Source: Zeimonas arvi (lineage in GTDB: Bacteria > Pseudomonadota > Gammaproteobacteria > Burkholderiales > Burkholderiaceae_E). From it: DNA of 64,000 nt. Below are positions 30,310-41,226 of this stretch, in pieces (position 1 is the stretch's first letter; every line of letters starts with the position of its first letter). The notes beneath the pieces are model-generated. The model had not been told where the DNA came from and ran no database searches. It worked only from the letters and a program-made list of their open reading frames with translations. The position numbers were made by a program, and so were the translations under genes. The stretch spans positions 682,001 through 746,000 of the forward strand of contig NZ_VDUY01000001.1 of NCBI RefSeq assembly GCF_008039575.1, read 5' to 3'.

Positions 30310-30719
30310 CAGCAGTCTGCCGGCGCCTTCGCGCCGGCTTCGTCGATCGTCAGGGTGCCGCAGGCTTCCGAGGCCTGCTTGCCCTGCGGCGTGGCGGTCA
30401 GCGTGAAGCCGGCAGGCGGCCCTGCGTCGAGCGCGATCGTGATCGTGTAGTTCGCTGCCACGTCGGCGGGCACGCTGGTGCGAAGCCCCGCGACCGTGCC
30501 GGAATAGGCGCGGGTGTCGACAAAGAACTGGTGCTGACGCGAGGCGAGATCGGTCATCACGCCCTGCGCCGCGGCGCGATTCGAGCGCAGCACGTACTGC
30601 ACGTAGGACGGATACGCAACCGACGCCAGGATCGCGACGATCGCCACCGTGATCATCAGCTCGATCAGCGTGAAGCCGGCGATTGCCGGCGTCCTGCGAG
30701 GTCGACTACAGGGGTTCAT
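30306..30719 (-). CDS. pilE: PilE-type type IV (minor) pilin
   Basis: The 137-aa protein has a short basic leader and GFTLIELMITVAIVAILASVAYPSYVQYVLRSNR, cleaved after Gly-15. A small C-terminal domain with a disulfide pair (ACGTL and DCW at the end) follows. It is the first gene of the PilE-FimT-PilV-PilW-PilX-PilY1 operon. AAGAAGG lies about eight bases before the ATG. Whether it is the major pilin or a PilE-like minor pilin cannot be read from this locus; the operon context favours minor pilin. Confidence 0.87.
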   Translation of the reverse strand: MNPCSRPRRTPAIAGFTLIELMITVAIVAILASVAYPSYVQYVLRSNRAAAQGVMTDLASRQHQFFVDTRAYSGTVAGLRTSVPADVAANYTITIALDAGPPAGFTLTATPQGKQASEACGTLTIDEAGAKAPADCW

Positions 30720-30813
30720 CTCGGGCCTTCTTGTCGAATGGCCCGATTGGACTCCGCGGCGCCTCCTGTCGTCCCTTGCGGCCGGACGAGCGGCAGCGCG
30801 GAACCGGTGAACG

Positions 30814-32058
30814 TCAGCCAGGCGCCGCCATCGCCTCGTCCAGCCACTCGATCCAGTGCCGGACCGGGGTGCCGGTGCCGGCCTGCAGGTGGGCCAGGCA
30901 ACCGATGTTGGCCGACAGGATCAGGTCGGGCTTGCCGGCCTGCAGATTGGCGAGCTTGCGCTCGCGCAGCTGCCTGGAGAGCTCGGGCTGCAGCACCGAA
31001 TAGGTGCCGGCCGAACCGCAGCACAGGTGGACATCGGCCACCGGCAAGGGCGGCACGCCCAGCGAGGCCAGCAGCTTCTCGACCGCGCCGCGGATCTGCT
31101 GGCCGTGCTGCAACGTGCAGGGCGGATGGAAGACGACCTTGGGCGCACCGCGGGCGGCCAGCTTGTCGCGCAGGGCGGGCGCCGCCGCGGCGAGCTGCTC
31201 CGGCAGCCACTCGGCGAGATCCCTGGTGAAAGACACGATACGCAGGGCCTTGGGGCCCCACTCGGGGTCGTCGCGCAGCAGGTGGGCGTAGTCCTTGACC
31301 ATGGCCCCGCAGCCGGAAGCGTTGATCACGATCGCCTCGGCGCCGGCCTCGACGTGCGGCCACCAGGCCGCGATGTTGCGCTTCACGTCGGCCAGCGCGC
31401 CGTCGGGGTCGTTCAGGTGCTGGCGGATCGCGCCGCAGCAGCCCGAGCGCGCCTCGACCACCGTCTCGATGCCCAGGCGGTCCAGCACGCGCGCGGTGGC
31501 CGCGTCGATGCCGGGCATCATCGCAGGCTGCGTGCAGCCGTTCAGGATCAGCACCTTGCGCTCGTGCCGGCCGGTCGGCCAGCCGCCGGCGGGCCGGCGC
31601 TCGGGAACCTTGTCGCGCAGTGTGGCCGGCAGCAGCGGGCGCAGCGCCTGCCCCACCCGCATCGCCGGGTCGAACAGCCAGCGACGGGTGAGCCCCTCGC
31701 GCAGCGCGGCGCGCACCAGGCGCTGGCCCAGAGGGCGCCGCACCTGCTTCTCGACCAGCTTGCGTCCCACGTCGACCAGGTGCCCGTAGCGCACGCCGGA
31801 GGGGCAGGTGGTCTCGCAGTTGCGGCAGGTGAGGCAGCGGTCGAGGTGCGACAGCGTGGCGACGGTGGCCGGCTTGCCCTCCACCACCTGCTTGATCAGG
31901 TAGATGCGACCGCGCGGACCGTCGAGCTCGTCCCCGAGCAGCTGGTAGGTCGGGCAGGTGGCGGTGCAAAAGCCGCAATGCACGCACTTGCGCAGGATCG
32001 CTTCGGCCTCGGCCCCGTCGGCGGTGCCTTTCAGCCAGTCGGCGAGATGGGTTTCCAT
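30814..32058 (-). CDS. glcF: Glycolate oxidase iron-sulfur subunit GlcF
   Basis: The 414-aa subunit has two ferredoxin-like clusters, CVHCGFCTATCPTY near residue 25 and CLTCRNCETTCPSG near residue 75. These are followed by the CCG domains (ILNGCTQPAMMPGIDAA; SGCCGAIRQHL; HPPCTLQH; HLCCGSAGTYSVL). With GlcD and GlcE it oxidises glycolate to glyoxylate at the membrane, passing electrons to quinone. Translation starts at ATG 32058, 23 bases after the glcE stop. Confidence 0.96.
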   Translation of the reverse strand: METHLADWLKGTADGAEAEAILRKCVHCGFCTATCPTYQLLGDELDGPRGRIYLIKQVVEGKPATVATLSHLDRCLTCRNCETTCPSGVRYGHLVDVGRKLVEKQVRRPLGQRLVRAALREGLTRRWLFDPAMRVGQALRPLLPATLRDKVPERRPAGGWPTGRHERKVLILNGCTQPAMMPGIDAATARVLDRLGIETVVEARSGCCGAIRQHLNDPDGALADVKRNIAAWWPHVEAGAEAIVINASGCGAMVKDYAHLLRDDPEWGPKALRIVSFTRDLAEWLPEQLAAAAPALRDKLAARGAPKVVFHPPCTLQHGQQIRGAVEKLLASLGVPPLPVADVHLCCGSAGTYSVLQPELSRQLRERKLANLQAGKPDLILSANIGCLAHLQAGTGTPVRHWIEWLDEAMAAPG

Positions 32059-32081
32059 GTTCGGCGTGTTCCCGCTGCGGG

Positions 32082-33215
32082 TCAGAGGTCCGGATACATC
32101 CGGCCCGGGTTGAAGATGCCCCTGGGATCGAACTCGGCCTTCAGGCGGCGATGCAGGGCCAGCAGCGCCGGCGGCAGCGGCGCGAACACGCCGGCCCGGC
32201 GATCGCCGCCTCGGAACAGCGTGGCGTGGCCGCCGACACGGGCCGCGGCCTCGCGGATCGCGGCCGGCTCGGCGTCGGTGCGCCACCAGCGCAACGCGCC
32301 GCCCCACTCGATCAGCTCCTCGCCCGGCAAGGCCAGCGGCGGGGCCACCGAGGGCACCGAGAGGCGCCACAGGGGCAGCGCGCCGGCGCCCTGGCCCGCC
32401 CCGGCCGCCTGTCCTGTCCCGGGCAGTCCGTCGAAGAAGGGCAGGGTCTGCCCGCGCACGGCGCTCCAGAAGCGATGCACCTCACCATCGAGCGGCTGGG
32501 CGCCGTGCTCGCGGGTGAACCACGCGACCGCGGCGTCGACCGCCGCGCGCGCGCCCGCCAGCCGCAAGGCCAGCGTGCCGCCCAGCCAGGCGCTGGCCGA
32601 GATCGGCAAGGGCCGGCCGGACCACTCGTTGAGCATGCGCAGCGCCGCCGGGCGGTCGAGCGCCATGGTCACCGTGGCCGTCGCGGCCGGCTGCGGGAGC
32701 ACCTTCAGTGAAACCTCGGCAACCAGGCCCAGGATGCCCAGCGAGCCGCAGAGCAATCGGGACAGGTCGTAGCCGGCCACGTTCTTCATCACCTGGCCGC
32801 CGAAGTTCAGCGCCCGCCCCTGGGCGTCGAGCATGGCCGCGCCCAGCACGAAGTCGCGCACCGCGCCGGCCGACTGGCGGCCGGGGCCGGAGAGTCCGGC
32901 CGCGATCATGCCGCCGACGGTCGCGCCCGCGCCGAAGGCGGGCGGTTCGAAGGGCAGCCACTGCCCCTTCTCGGCCAGCGCCGCGTCGATCTCGGACAGC
33001 GGCGTGCCGCAACGGGCGGTGATGACCAGCTCGGTCGGCTCATAGGAGACGATGCCGCGGTAATCGCGGGTGTCGAGCACCTCGCCGCGCGGCTCGCAGC
33101 CGTAGAAATCCTTGGTGCCGCCGCCACGGATCCGCAGCGCGCTGCCGGCTTCGGCAGCCGCGCGAATCCGGTCGGCCAGGCGCACCAGCGCGGCCTGCGA
33201 GGGGGAGTCGCTCAT
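32082..33215 (-). CDS. glcE: Glycolate oxidase FAD-binding subunit GlcE
   Basis: The 377-aa protein has a FAD_binding_4 domain (LRIRGGGTKDFYG; FGAGATVGGMIAAGLSGPGRQ; AGAVRDFVLGAAMLDAQGR; GQVMKNVAGYDLSRLL), characteristic of GlcE. It is shorter than GlcD and is its partner subunit. ATG 33215 is four bases downstream of the glcD stop; the ribosome-binding site (CGAGGTTCTGAAACG region) overlaps the end of glcD. The three subunits are encoded in order D-E-F. Confidence 0.95.
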   Translation of the reverse strand: MSDSPSQAALVRLADRIRAAAEAGSALRIRGGGTKDFYGCEPRGEVLDTRDYRGIVSYEPTELVITARCGTPLSEIDAALAEKGQWLPFEPPAFGAGATVGGMIAAGLSGPGRQSAGAVRDFVLGAAMLDAQGRALNFGGQVMKNVAGYDLSRLLCGSLGILGLVAEVSLKVLPQPAATATVTMALDRPAALRMLNEWSGRPLPISASAWLGGTLALRLAGARAAVDAAVAWFTREHGAQPLDGEVHRFWSAVRGQTLPFFDGLPGTGQAAGAGQGAGALPLWRLSVPSVAPPLALPGEELIEWGGALRWWRTDAEPAAIREAAARVGGHATLFRGGDRRAGVFAPLPPALLALHRRLKAEFDPRGIFNPGRMYPDL

Positions 33216-33219
33216 CGTT

Positions 33220-34728
33220 TCAGAACCTCGGCAGGTCGGGGAATGCCAGGCGGCCGGCGTGGACGTGCATCTTTCCGTACTCGGCGCAGCGCGCAAGCGT
33301 GGGAATGCCCTTGCCGGGATTGAGCAGCCCCGGAGGATCGAAGGCGCGCTTGACCGCGAAGAAGGCGGCGCGCTCCTCGGGCGAGAACTGCACGCACATC
33401 GAGTTGATCTTCTCGATGCCCACGCCGTGCTCGCCGGTGACGGTGCCGCCGTATTCCACGCACAGCTCGAGGATCTCGGCGCCGAACAACTCGGCGCGGT
33501 GCCATTCGTCGGGATCGTTCGCGTCGAACAGGATCAGCGGATGCATGTTGCCGTCGCCGGCGTGGAAGACGTTCATGCAGCGCAGGCGGTACTTGTCCTC
33601 CATTGCCGCGATGTCGGCGAGCAGTCGGCCGATGTTCTTGCGCGGGATCGTGCCGTCCATGCAGTAGTAGTCGGGCGACACCCGCCCCGCCGCCGGAAAG
33701 GCGTTCTTGCGGCCGGACCAGAAGAGCAGGCGCTGGGCCTCGGACTCGGAGACCTGGATCCGGGTCGCGCCCGATTCGCGGAGCACCGCTTCCATGCGGA
33801 CGATCTCCTCGGCGACCTCTTCCGGCGTGCCGTCTGACTCTGCCAGCAGGATCGCCGCCGCATCGAGGTCGTAGCCCGCCCGCACGAACTCCTCGACCGC
33901 CACGGTGGCCTTGCGATCCATCATCTCGAGCCCGGCGGGAATGATCCCGGCGGCGATGATGCCGGCCACCGCGTCGCCGGCCTTGACCACGTCGTCGAAC
34001 GAAGCCATGACCACGCGCGCCAGCTGCGGCTTGGGCACCAGCTTGAGCGTGGCCTCCATGGTCACCGCGAGCATGCCCTCGGAGCCGATGACCACCGACA
34101 GCAGGTCCAGCCCCGGCGAATCGAGCGCCTCGCTGCCGAACTCCACCGGCTCGCCGGCCACCGAGTAGCCGCGCACCCGCAGCACGTTGTGGACGGTGAG
34201 GCCGTACTTCAGGCAATGCACGCCGCCTGAATTCTCGGCCAGGTTGCCACCGATCGAGCAGGCGATCTGCGACGACGGGTCCGGCGCGTAATACAGCTCG
34301 TAGGGCGCCGCCGCCTCGGACACCGCCAGGTTGCGCACGCCGGGTTGCACGCGGGCGGTCCGCGCCACCGGGTCGATGGCCAGGATCCGGTTGAACTTGG
34401 CCAGCGACAGCACCACCCCCGCCGCGTGCGGCATCGAGCCGCCGGAGAGACTCGTGCCAGCGCCGCGCGCCACGATCGGCACCTCGAGCTCGTGGCAGGC
34501 CTTCAGGATGCCGACGACCTGCTCCTCGGTCTCGGGCAGGGCCACCACCATCGGCATCTGCCTGAAGGCCGTCAGGGCGTCGCACTCGTAGGGGCGGACG
34601 TCTTCCTCGCGAAAGAGCAGCGCGTGGGGCGGCAGCAGCGCCCTCAGGCGCTCGACGACCTGCTGCTGCCGGCCCGGCGGCGGCGCGGCGGCCAGATCGG
34701 CGAAACGATCTTCGTAGACGGTGTTCAT
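33220..34728 (-). CDS. glcD: Glycolate oxidase FAD-linked subunit GlcD
   Basis: The 502-aa catalytic flavoprotein has FAD-binding motifs VPIVARGAGTSLSGGSMPHA, CSIGGNLAENSGGVHCLKYG and VIGSEGMLAVTMEA. The C-terminal FAD-oxidase domain has HAGDGNMHPLILFD, GTVTGEHGVGIEK and GLLNPGKGIPT. It removes hydride from glycolate in the photorespiration-like or glyoxylate pathway. The ATG at 34728 is chosen by homology (MNTVYEDRFADL); the ribosome-binding site GAGAAT is weak. It is divergent from the EamA gene. Confidence 0.96.
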   Translation of the reverse strand: MNTVYEDRFADLAAAPPPGRQQQVVERLRALLPPHALLFREEDVRPYECDALTAFRQMPMVVALPETEEQVVGILKACHELEVPIVARGAGTSLSGGSMPHAAGVVLSLAKFNRILAIDPVARTARVQPGVRNLAVSEAAAPYELYYAPDPSSQIACSIGGNLAENSGGVHCLKYGLTVHNVLRVRGYSVAGEPVEFGSEALDSPGLDLLSVVIGSEGMLAVTMEATLKLVPKPQLARVVMASFDDVVKAGDAVAGIIAAGIIPAGLEMMDRKATVAVEEFVRAGYDLDAAAILLAESDGTPEEVAEEIVRMEAVLRESGATRIQVSESEAQRLLFWSGRKNAFPAAGRVSPDYYCMDGTIPRKNIGRLLADIAAMEDKYRLRCMNVFHAGDGNMHPLILFDANDPDEWHRAELFGAEILELCVEYGGTVTGEHGVGIEKINSMCVQFSPEERAAFFAVKRAFDPPGLLNPGKGIPTLARCAEYGKMHVHAGRLAFPDLPRF

Positions 34729-34819
34729 GGCTGGATTCTCTCCCGATCCCCGACAGTATCGCCGGAGGCGGCGCCGGGGAAGATACCCGAAGGTCGAAGT
34801 TCTTTTACACTGGCCGGCC

Positions 34820-35758
34820 GTGACGCAGCCTGAATTCCCGCCCACCCGCCGCCTGCAGGGCTACGCGCTGCTCTTCTCCGGCATGGCCCTGGTCGGGACC
34901 TACGTGGCGCTGAGCAAGCCGCTGACCGGCACGTTCCCCGTCTTCCTGCTCGCCTGGCTGCGCTTCGCGATCGCCGCGGTGGCCATGGTCCCCTGGTTGC
35001 GCCGCGAGCCGGGCGAGGTCGCGCTGGATCGCGGCCTGGCCGGCACGATCTTCGTGCAATCGCTGTTCGGCAACTTCCTGTTCTCGATCCTGATGCTGAG
35101 CGGCGTGTCGATGACCTCGGCCGCCGCCGCCGGCGTCATCCTGGCGACACTGCCGGCGGCGGTCGCGCTGCTGTCCTGGCTCGTGCTGCGAGAGCGCCTG
35201 GGCCCGCGTACCTGGGTTGCCGTGGCGCTGGCCGTCGGCGGCGTCACGGTCCTGACCCTCGCCCGCGGCGGCGCGGGGCAGGACGCGCAGTCGCTCGTCG
35301 GCAATCTCCTGGTGCTGGGCTGCGTGTTCTGCGAAGCGGTCTACGTGATTCTCGGCAAGCGCCTGACCGCGAGGTTGTCGGCCAGGCGGATCTCGGCGCT
35401 GCTGAACCTGTGGGGCCTCGCCCTGATGACCCCGCTCGGCCTGTGGCAGGCGGCCGGCTTCGACTTCGGCGCGGTCGGCGCCGGGGCCTGGGCCCTTCTG
35501 CTCTTCTATGCGCTGGCCGCCAGCATGATCTCGACCTGGCTGTGGCTGAGCGGGCTTCGGCACGTTCCGGCCAACCACAGCGGCGTGTTCACGATCGCGA
35601 TGCCCCTGGCCGCGAGCGTGGTCGCGATCGCTTTCCTCGGCGAGTCGCCGGGCCCCGGTCACGCGGTCGCCCTGGTCTGCGCTGCTGTCGGAATCGTGCT
35701 GATCGCGGGCGCCCCGCCCGCCGTTCGTCGGCCCGAGGGTGACCGGGAAGCGGTTTAG
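34820..35758 (+). CDS. EamA/DMT family transporter
   Basis: The 312-aa protein has about ten membrane spans arranged as two EamA repeats (GYALLFSGMALVGTYVALSKPL; AGVILATLPAAVALLSWLVLRERLG; second repeat ending AASVVAIAFLGESPGPGHAVAL). Members export metabolites or amino acids; the substrate is unknown. GTG 34820 is my choice because the frame upstream has no homology. TACACT (34806-34811) ends eight bases before it and there is no Shine-Dalgarno sequence, fitting a leaderless mRNA. Confidence 0.88.
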   Translation: MTQPEFPPTRRLQGYALLFSGMALVGTYVALSKPLTGTFPVFLLAWLRFAIAAVAMVPWLRREPGEVALDRGLAGTIFVQSLFGNFLFSILMLSGVSMTSAAAAGVILATLPAAVALLSWLVLRERLGPRTWVAVALAVGGVTVLTLARGGAGQDAQSLVGNLLVLGCVFCEAVYVILGKRLTARLSARRISALLNLWGLALMTPLGLWQAAGFDFGAVGAGAWALLLFYALAASMISTWLWLSGLRHVPANHSGVFTIAMPLAASVVAIAFLGESPGPGHAVALVCAAVGIVLIAGAPPAVRRPEGDREAV

Positions 35759-35829
35759 GCGGTCCGCCCGACTGGCGTCGCACCTTGACAGCCCCTATCC
35801 TGACAGCGTCGAACGCCAACAATCTCCGA

Positions 35830-38800
35830 ATGCCGATCGTGTCCGGCAAGCTCACACACACGCCCGGCCGGCCAGACGAACCGGTCGACGACGATCACGG
35901 CACGGACTTCACCGTGTTGTTGAATCACTGCGCGCGCGCGTGCCGCGCAAGCGCCGCCGTGCTGGAATGGAACGACGGCAGCGGCACGCGGCTGCGCCAC
36001 GCGGTAGGGCTGCGCGAGGGCGAGGACCCAGCGAAGATCCTCCTTCGCTGTGCGCAGGCCGCGCCGGCGACCCCGGCCGATCCGCTGCCCCGCGCCGCTT
36101 GCGGCCGCCGTCTGCAGCGGGTCTTCTGTGCCCCGGTCCGGTCGTCGACTGACGAATCCGGCGTACTCGCAGTCCTGGATTTCGGCGAAGAGGCGAACGG
36201 CCCCTCCGCGGAACTCGAGAACGCGCGGCGCGACGTGCTCGCGGCCTTCGCCGATCAGGCCGCCGCGCTGCGCGCGCTGCAGCGCCGGCTCGACGGCGCG
36301 GAGCAGCGACTCGTCGAGCGCGACCGCGAGATCGCGCGGCTGGAGCAGCGGGCCGCGCACCTGGCGCTGGCCCAGGCCATTGCGGGGGTCGGCAGCTGGG
36401 AGTATCGCGACAGCGACGGCCGACTGTATTGGAGCGAAGAGACGGCGCGCTTGTTCGGCCTGCCCGCCGCGCCGACCGACCTCCGGTTCGCCGATTTCAT
36501 CGGCCGGGTCCATCCTGACGACCGCCGACGCATGCGGCGAATCCAGAAGCAGGCACTGGCCGGGGGTGGCAACTACGAAGTGAATTACCGGGTCGTGCTC
36601 CCGGACGGCGGCATTCGCCATGTGCACGAGCGCTGCCTGTCGACGCGGTCCGGTGCAGACGCTGTCCACCGGATCGCAGGCACGGTGCGCGACATCACCG
36701 GGCAGGTCGAGGCCGAGAACGAGCGGCGCGCCCTGCTCGCCTCCGAGAGGCGGGCACGCCGGGAAGCGGAAGCGGCGCGCGCGAGCTTCAGCGCGCTCTT
36801 CGAACATGCGCCGGGGCTGTACCTGGTGCTTTCCGCGCCCGACTACCGGATCGTGGCGGTCAGCAACGCCTACCTCGAGGCGACCATGACGCGTCGCGAG
36901 TCGATCGTCGGTCGCCCTGTCCAGGAAGTGTTTCCCGAGGCGCCCGGCGATCGCGACGCCGGCGGTGTGGCAGCGCTGAGCGCCTCGCTCGGCCGGGTCT
37001 GCCGCACCGGACAATCCGACGTGATGGCCATCCAGCGCTATCCGATCCCGCGCCCGGCGTCGCTCGGCGGCGGCTTCGAGACCCGCTACTGGAGCGTGGT
37101 CAACACGCCGGTGCCCGGCCGGGAAGGCACGGTCGCCTACGTGATCCACCGGGTCGAGGACGTCACCGAGCTGACCAACCAGGTCGAGCAATCCGGCGAC
37201 GCCGCGCCGAGTCCGGCCTGGACGCCGGCAGGCGATGGTGGCGTCGCCGCCGAGGTGATCCTGCGGGCCGGCGAGATCTTCCGGATGAACCACCGGATAC
37301 GCAGCAGCGAGCGTCGCTACCGGCGCCTGCTCGCCGATGCGCCGGTGGGTATCGTCACCCTTTCGGCCGACGGGCGGATCGGGGAAGCGAACCGCGCGTT
37401 CTGCACACTGATCGGGCATGACGAGGCAGACCTGCCGCCGATCGGACTGGCGTCGGTGCTGCCCGAGGCCGTGCGAGCACCGATCATCGGCGAACTGGCG
37501 AAGCTCGCCTCGGGCCGGCTCGAACGCTTCTCGACCGACACCCTGATCCTGCGAGGCGCCGGCTCGCAGGCCTGGGTCCGGCTCACGCTGACGGCGATCT
37601 CCGAAGACGATGACGAACCGAGCGAGATCATCGCGATCGTCGAGGACATCGATGCCCGCAAGGCTGCCGAGGAGGGCCTTCGGCGCAGCGAGCAACTCCT
37701 GAAGATCGCCGGCCGCACCGCCTCGCTGGGCGGCTGGGTGTGGGAGCGCGGCTCTGACCTGATCGTATGGTCGGACGAGGCAGCCGCCATTCATGGCGAG
37801 CCCGCGGGCACGCACCCGACGCTGCAGCGGGTCGTCGAGTACTACACGCCCGCATGGCGGAGCGCGATCGAGGCGGCCTTCGTGGCGTGCGCCCGCAACG
37901 GCACGCCCTTCGACGGCGAGTTCGAGATCCTGCGCGCGGACGGCATCGCAGCCTGGGTCCGGTCGACCGGCGAGGCGGTCCGCAACGAGGAAGGCATCGT
38001 CGTCCGGATCCAGGGCGCCTGCCAGGACATCACGCATCGCCGCACCGCCGAGCGCGCGCTGCGCGACAGCGAGGCGCGCTTCCGGGCGGTTGCGCAAGCC
38101 TCGACCGACGTGATCTGGGACTACGATTTCGCGACCCGCTCCGTATGGTGGAACCAGGGAATCGAGACGATCCTCGGCTACCGGCGTGAGGCGCCGGTGG
38201 CCACCACTCGCTGGTGGACCTCGCGAATTCACCCCGACGACCGGAACCGGGTGCTCGAGACGGTCCGTGATGCCATCGCGACCCGGAAGGCGTCGCTGCA
38301 CGGCGAGTACCGGTTCCTTCGGGCGGACGACTCGGTGGCGACGATCGAGGATCGCGTCGTCGTGCTCTACGACGAAGCCGGCGAGCCGCGCCGAATGATC
38401 GGCGGCATGACGGACGTCACCGACGCGCGACGCCGCAACGCGCAGCTTGCCCAGCAGGCGGCGCTGCTCGACGCCGCCCGCGACGCGATCGTCGTGCGCG
38501 ATTTCAAGCGCGGCGTCGTGTACTGGAACCGCGGCGCGGAACGCCTGTACGGATGGAGCGCCGCACAGATGCTCGGGCAGCCGCTGCTGCCGATGATCTA
38601 TCAGGACCAGCGCGAGTACGAGACCGCGTGCCGGCGGGTGGCCGAGGACGGGCAATGGGCCGGCGAACTGCACCAGAAGCGAATCGACGGCATGCCGCTG
38701 ACGATCGAGAGCAGCTGGTCGCTGATGTTCGATGCCGACGGCCAGCCGACCGGCATCATCGCGATCAGCACCGATGCCACCGCGCGCAAGTCCCTCGAGC

Positions 38801-39972
38801 TGCAGCTGCACCAGGCGCAGCGCCTCGAATCCGTCGGGCTGCTGTCGGGCGGCATCGCGCATGACTTCAACAACCTTCTCACGGTGATCGTCGGCAACGC
38901 CGAGCTGCTGGGCGAGGAGATAGCCCAGCAGCCGGCGCTCGAATCCCTGCTGCCGACGGTCGAGATGGTGCTGTCGGCCGCGCAGCGGGGCGCCGAACTG
39001 ACCCGGCAGCTGCTCGCCTTCTCCAGCCGCCAGCCGCTGACCCCACGGGCGGTCTCGATCGAGGACACGCTGCAGGCGATGGACTCGCTGCTGCGTCGCG
39101 CGCTCACGTCCGCGGTCGAGGTGGACCTGGCAAAGACCGCGGGCGACGCGCGCTGGCTCGCCTTCGCCGACCGTGTCCAGCTCGAGGCTGCGATCCTGAA
39201 TCTCTGCGTGAATGCGCGCGACGCGATGCCCGCGGGCGGACGGCTCCGGCTGGCGGTGGAACACTGCCGGATTCTCGATGGCGATGGCGACGGCGCCGCC
39301 GGCACGTCGCTGAACCCGGGCGACTACGTGGTGCTGGTCGTCTCGGATACCGGACAAGGCATCCCGCCCGAGCACCTCGAACGCGTGTTCGACCCGTTCT
39401 TCACCACCAAGGAGACGGGCAAGGGCACCGGCCTCGGGCTGAGCATCGTCTACGGCTTCGCCCGCCAGTCCGGCGGCCGGGTCGCGATCGAATCGTCCGT
39501 CGGCCGCGGGACCACGGTACGCCTCTGGCTCCCGAGAGCCGGCGAGGCCGGGCCTGCCCCCGACATGGCGCTCGCCGAGCAGGAGGTTCCGCGAGGCACC
39601 GAGGCGGTGCTGGTCGTCGAGGACGATCCGCTCGTCCAGGCGCACGCCCGCCGGTTGCTGACGACGCTCGGCTACGAGGTGACCTGCGCGAACGACGCGT
39701 TGCAGGCGCTCGACTGCCTGCGTGGCGACCTGCCGGTCGACCTGCTTTTCACCGACATCGTGATGCCGGGCGGCATCGACGGTCGCCAGCTCGGGCGACA
39801 GGCCAGGACGCTTCGTCCCGGCATCGCCGTGCTCTACACCTCGGGCTACGCGAAATCCAGCGTCGAGGACACCTCGCGGGAAGACGCTCCCGTCATCCTT
39901 CTCCCGAAGCCCTACCGCAAACCGGAACTTGCGGGCATGGTCCGCGCCGCACTGCGGGCCACCCGACCGTGA
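35830..39972 (+). CDS. Hybrid sensor histidine kinase with GAF and about six PAS domains
   Basis: This 1380-aa cytoplasmic protein begins with a GAF-like region (about 25-150) and a short coiled coil. PAS units then start near residues 178, 318, 497, 623, 749 and 879. The kinase core has the phospho-acceptor histidine in [12 protein letters not shown] (H1011), N-box [12 protein letters not shown]1-box DTGQGIP and GTGLGLS. A C-terminal receiver has phospho-acceptor Asp in [11 protein letters not shown] (D1309). No membrane span is visible, so it senses internal signals. I chose ATG 35830; an in-frame TTG at 35785 is less likely. It is followed by a REC-EAL gene, the probable output partner. 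Confidence 0.88.
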   Translation: MPIVSGKLTHTPGRPDEPVDDDHGTDFTVLLNHCARACRASAAVLEWNDGSGTRLRHAVGLREGEDPAKILLRCAQAAPATPADPLPRAACGRRLQRVFCAPVRSSTDESGVLAVLDFGEEANGPSAELENARRDVLAAFADQAAALRALQRRLDGAEQRLVERDREIARLEQRAAHLALAQAIAGVGSWEYRDSDGRLYWSEETARLFGLPAAPTDLRFADFIGRVHPDDRRRMRRIQKQALAGGGNYEVNYRVVLPDGGIRHVHERCLSTRSGADAVHRIAGTVRDITGQVEAENERRALLASERRARREAEAARASFSALFEHAPGLYLVLSAPDYRIVAVSNAYLEATMTRRESIVGRPVQEVFPEAPGDRDAGGVAALSASLGRVCRTGQSDVMAIQRYPIPRPASLGGGFETRYWSVVNTPVPGREGTVAYVIHRVEDVTELTNQVEQSGDAAPSPAWTPAGDGGVAAEVILRAGEIFRMNHRIRSSERRYRRLLADAPVGIVTLSADGRIGEANRAFCTLIGHDEADLPPIGLASVLPEAVRAPIIGELAKLASGRLERFSTDTLILRGAGSQAWVRLTLTAISEDDDEPSEIIAIVEDIDARKAAEEGLRRSEQLLKIAGRTASLGGWVWERGSDLIVWSDEAAAIHGEPAGTHPTLQRVVEYYTPAWRSAIEAAFVACARNGTPFDGEFEILRADGIAAWVRSTGEAVRNEEGIVVRIQGACQDITHRRTAERALRDSEARFRAVAQASTDVIWDYDFATRSVWWNQGIETILGYRREAPVATTRWWTSRIHPDDRNRVLETVRDAIATRKASLHGEYRFLRADDSVATIEDRVVVLYDEAGEPRRMIGGMTDVTDARRRNAQLAQQAALLDAARDAIVVRDFKRGVVYWNRGAERLYGWSAAQMLGQPLLPMIYQDQREYETACRRVAEDGQWAGELHQKRIDGMPLTIESSWSLMFDADGQPTGIIAISTDATARKSLELQLHQAQRLESVGLLSGGIAHDFNNLLTVIVGNAELLGEEIAQQPALESLLPTVEMVLSAAQRGAELTRQLLAFSSRQPLTPRAVSIEDTLQAMDSLLRRALTSAVEVDLAKTAGDARWLAFADRVQLEAAILNLCVNARDAMPAGGRLRLAVEHCRILDGDGDGAAGTSLNPGDYVVLVVSDTGQGIPPEHLERVFDPFFTTKETGKGTGLGLSIVYGFARQSGGRVAIESSVGRGTTVRLWLPRAGEAGPAPDMALAEQEVPRGTEAVLVVEDDPLVQAHARRLLTTLGYEVTCANDALQALDCLRGDLPVDLLFTDIVMPGGIDGRQLGRQARTLRPGIAVLYTSGYAKSSVEDTSREDAPVILLPKPYRKPELAGMVRAALRATRP

Positions 39973-40005
39973 CCTGACTCGAAGTCCCATGGCGACGAGA
40001 CACAC

Positions 40006-41226
40006 ATGCCGATGACGCCCCCAGGACGCCTGCTGATCCTCGACGACGACCCTGCCGTCGGGCTGACGATCGGCCTGATCGCCAAGCGCGAAGGCTTCGA
40101 CTACCGTACCACGGTGATGGCCGCCGAGTTCTTCGCCGAGTTCGAGCGCTGGCAGCCGACCCACATCGCGCTCGACCTGGTGATGCCGGAGGTGGACGGC
40201 ATCGAGATCCTGCGCCGACTCGGCGCGATCGAGTGCTCGGCCGCGATCATCATCACCAGCGGCGCCGGCTCGAGGGTGCTGGAGGCGGCGCGCCGCTCGG
40301 CATCCGAGCACGGCCTGAACATCGCCGGCGTCGCGGCCAAGCCGTTCAACAGCGCCAGCCTGCGCGCGTTGCTGGAGATCGGCGCGCCAGCGGACTCGGC
40401 CCGCGTCGGGCGCAAGCGCGGTGCGCCGCAGTCCGACCTGGACGTCTCCGAAGGTGCCTTGCGCGCGGCACTGTCGCGCCGCGAGTTCCAGGTCTTCTAC
40501 CAGCCCAGGATCGACTGCGCCACGCAGGTGGTGTCCGGCTTCGAGGCGCTGGTGCGATGGCGGCATCCGGAGCATGGCATCGTCAGCCCGGACCGCTTCA
40601 TCGGCCCCTGCGAACAGCTGGGACTGATCGACAGCCTGACCGAGCAGGTCTTCGACGAGGGTCTGCGCTGGCTTTCGCACAATCTGCCTGCCAGCGACAC
40701 CAGGCTTTCCCTGAACCTGTCGGCCTGCTCGCTGGATGACGACGGGCTCGCCGACCGGATGGAGCAGTGGTGCCGCAAGGCCGGCATCGCCCCGCGCCGG
40801 ATCATCGTCGAACTGACCGAGACCGCCGCGATGAACGATCCGTCGGCGGCCCTCGACCTCCTGACGCGGCTGCGGCTCAAGGGCTTCCACTTGTCGATCG
40901 ACGATTTCGGGGTCGGGCATTCGTCCCTGGTGCAGCTCGCCCGCCTGCCATTCTCGGAGCTCAAGATCGACCGGACATTCGTGGCCGGGGCGATCGAATC
41001 GAGCGAGTCGCAGACCATCTGTCGCGCCGTGATCGGCCTCGGCCACGGCCTGGGCCTGACCGTCACGGCAGAAGGCGTGGAGAACGAGGCCGTCCTCGCC
41101 TTCCTCGCCGCGGCGGGCTGCGACAGCGCCCAGGGCTACCTCTTCGCGCGCCCGATGAGCGGAGACGACACGATCCGTTGGCTCGAGCGCCACACCCAGC
41201 CGGACCGGACCGCGAGAGCGCGCTGA
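40006..41226 (+). CDS. Response regulator with EAL c-di-GMP phosphodiesterase domain
   Basis: The 406-aa protein has a receiver ([13 protein letters not shown]; Asp in [12 protein letters not shown]; Lys in AAKPFN), then an EAL domain from about residue 150. All catalytic signatures look intact: [50 protein letters not shown] and QGYLFARP. It should hydrolyse c-di-GMP to pGpG when the receiver allows it, linking the adjacent PAS kinases to biofilm or motility control. The start is 33 bases after the kinase gene. Confidence 0.93.
   Translation: MPMTPPGRLLILDDDPAVGLTIGLIAKREGFDYRTTVMAAEFFAEFERWQPTHIALDLVMPEVDGIEILRRLGAIECSAAIIITSGAGSRVLEAARRSASEHGLNIAGVAAKPFNSASLRALLEIGAPADSARVGRKRGAPQSDLDVSEGALRAALSRREFQVFYQPRIDCATQVVSGFEALVRWRHPEHGIVSPDRFIGPCEQLGLIDSLTEQVFDEGLRWLSHNLPASDTRLSLNLSACSLDDDGLADRMEQWCRKAGIAPRRIIVELTETAAMNDPSAALDLLTRLRLKGFHLSIDDFGVGHSSLVQLARLPFSELKIDRTFVAGAIESSESQTICRAVIGLGHGLGLTVTAEGVENEAVLAFLAAAGCDSAQGYLFARPMSGDDTIRWLERHTQPDRTARAR

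Noticed and set aside
35785-35790. TTGACA as a -35 box for the GAF/PAS kinase gene
   Set aside because: No acceptable -10 lies 16-18 bases downstream. The match is probably chance; it also coincides with an in-frame TTG.
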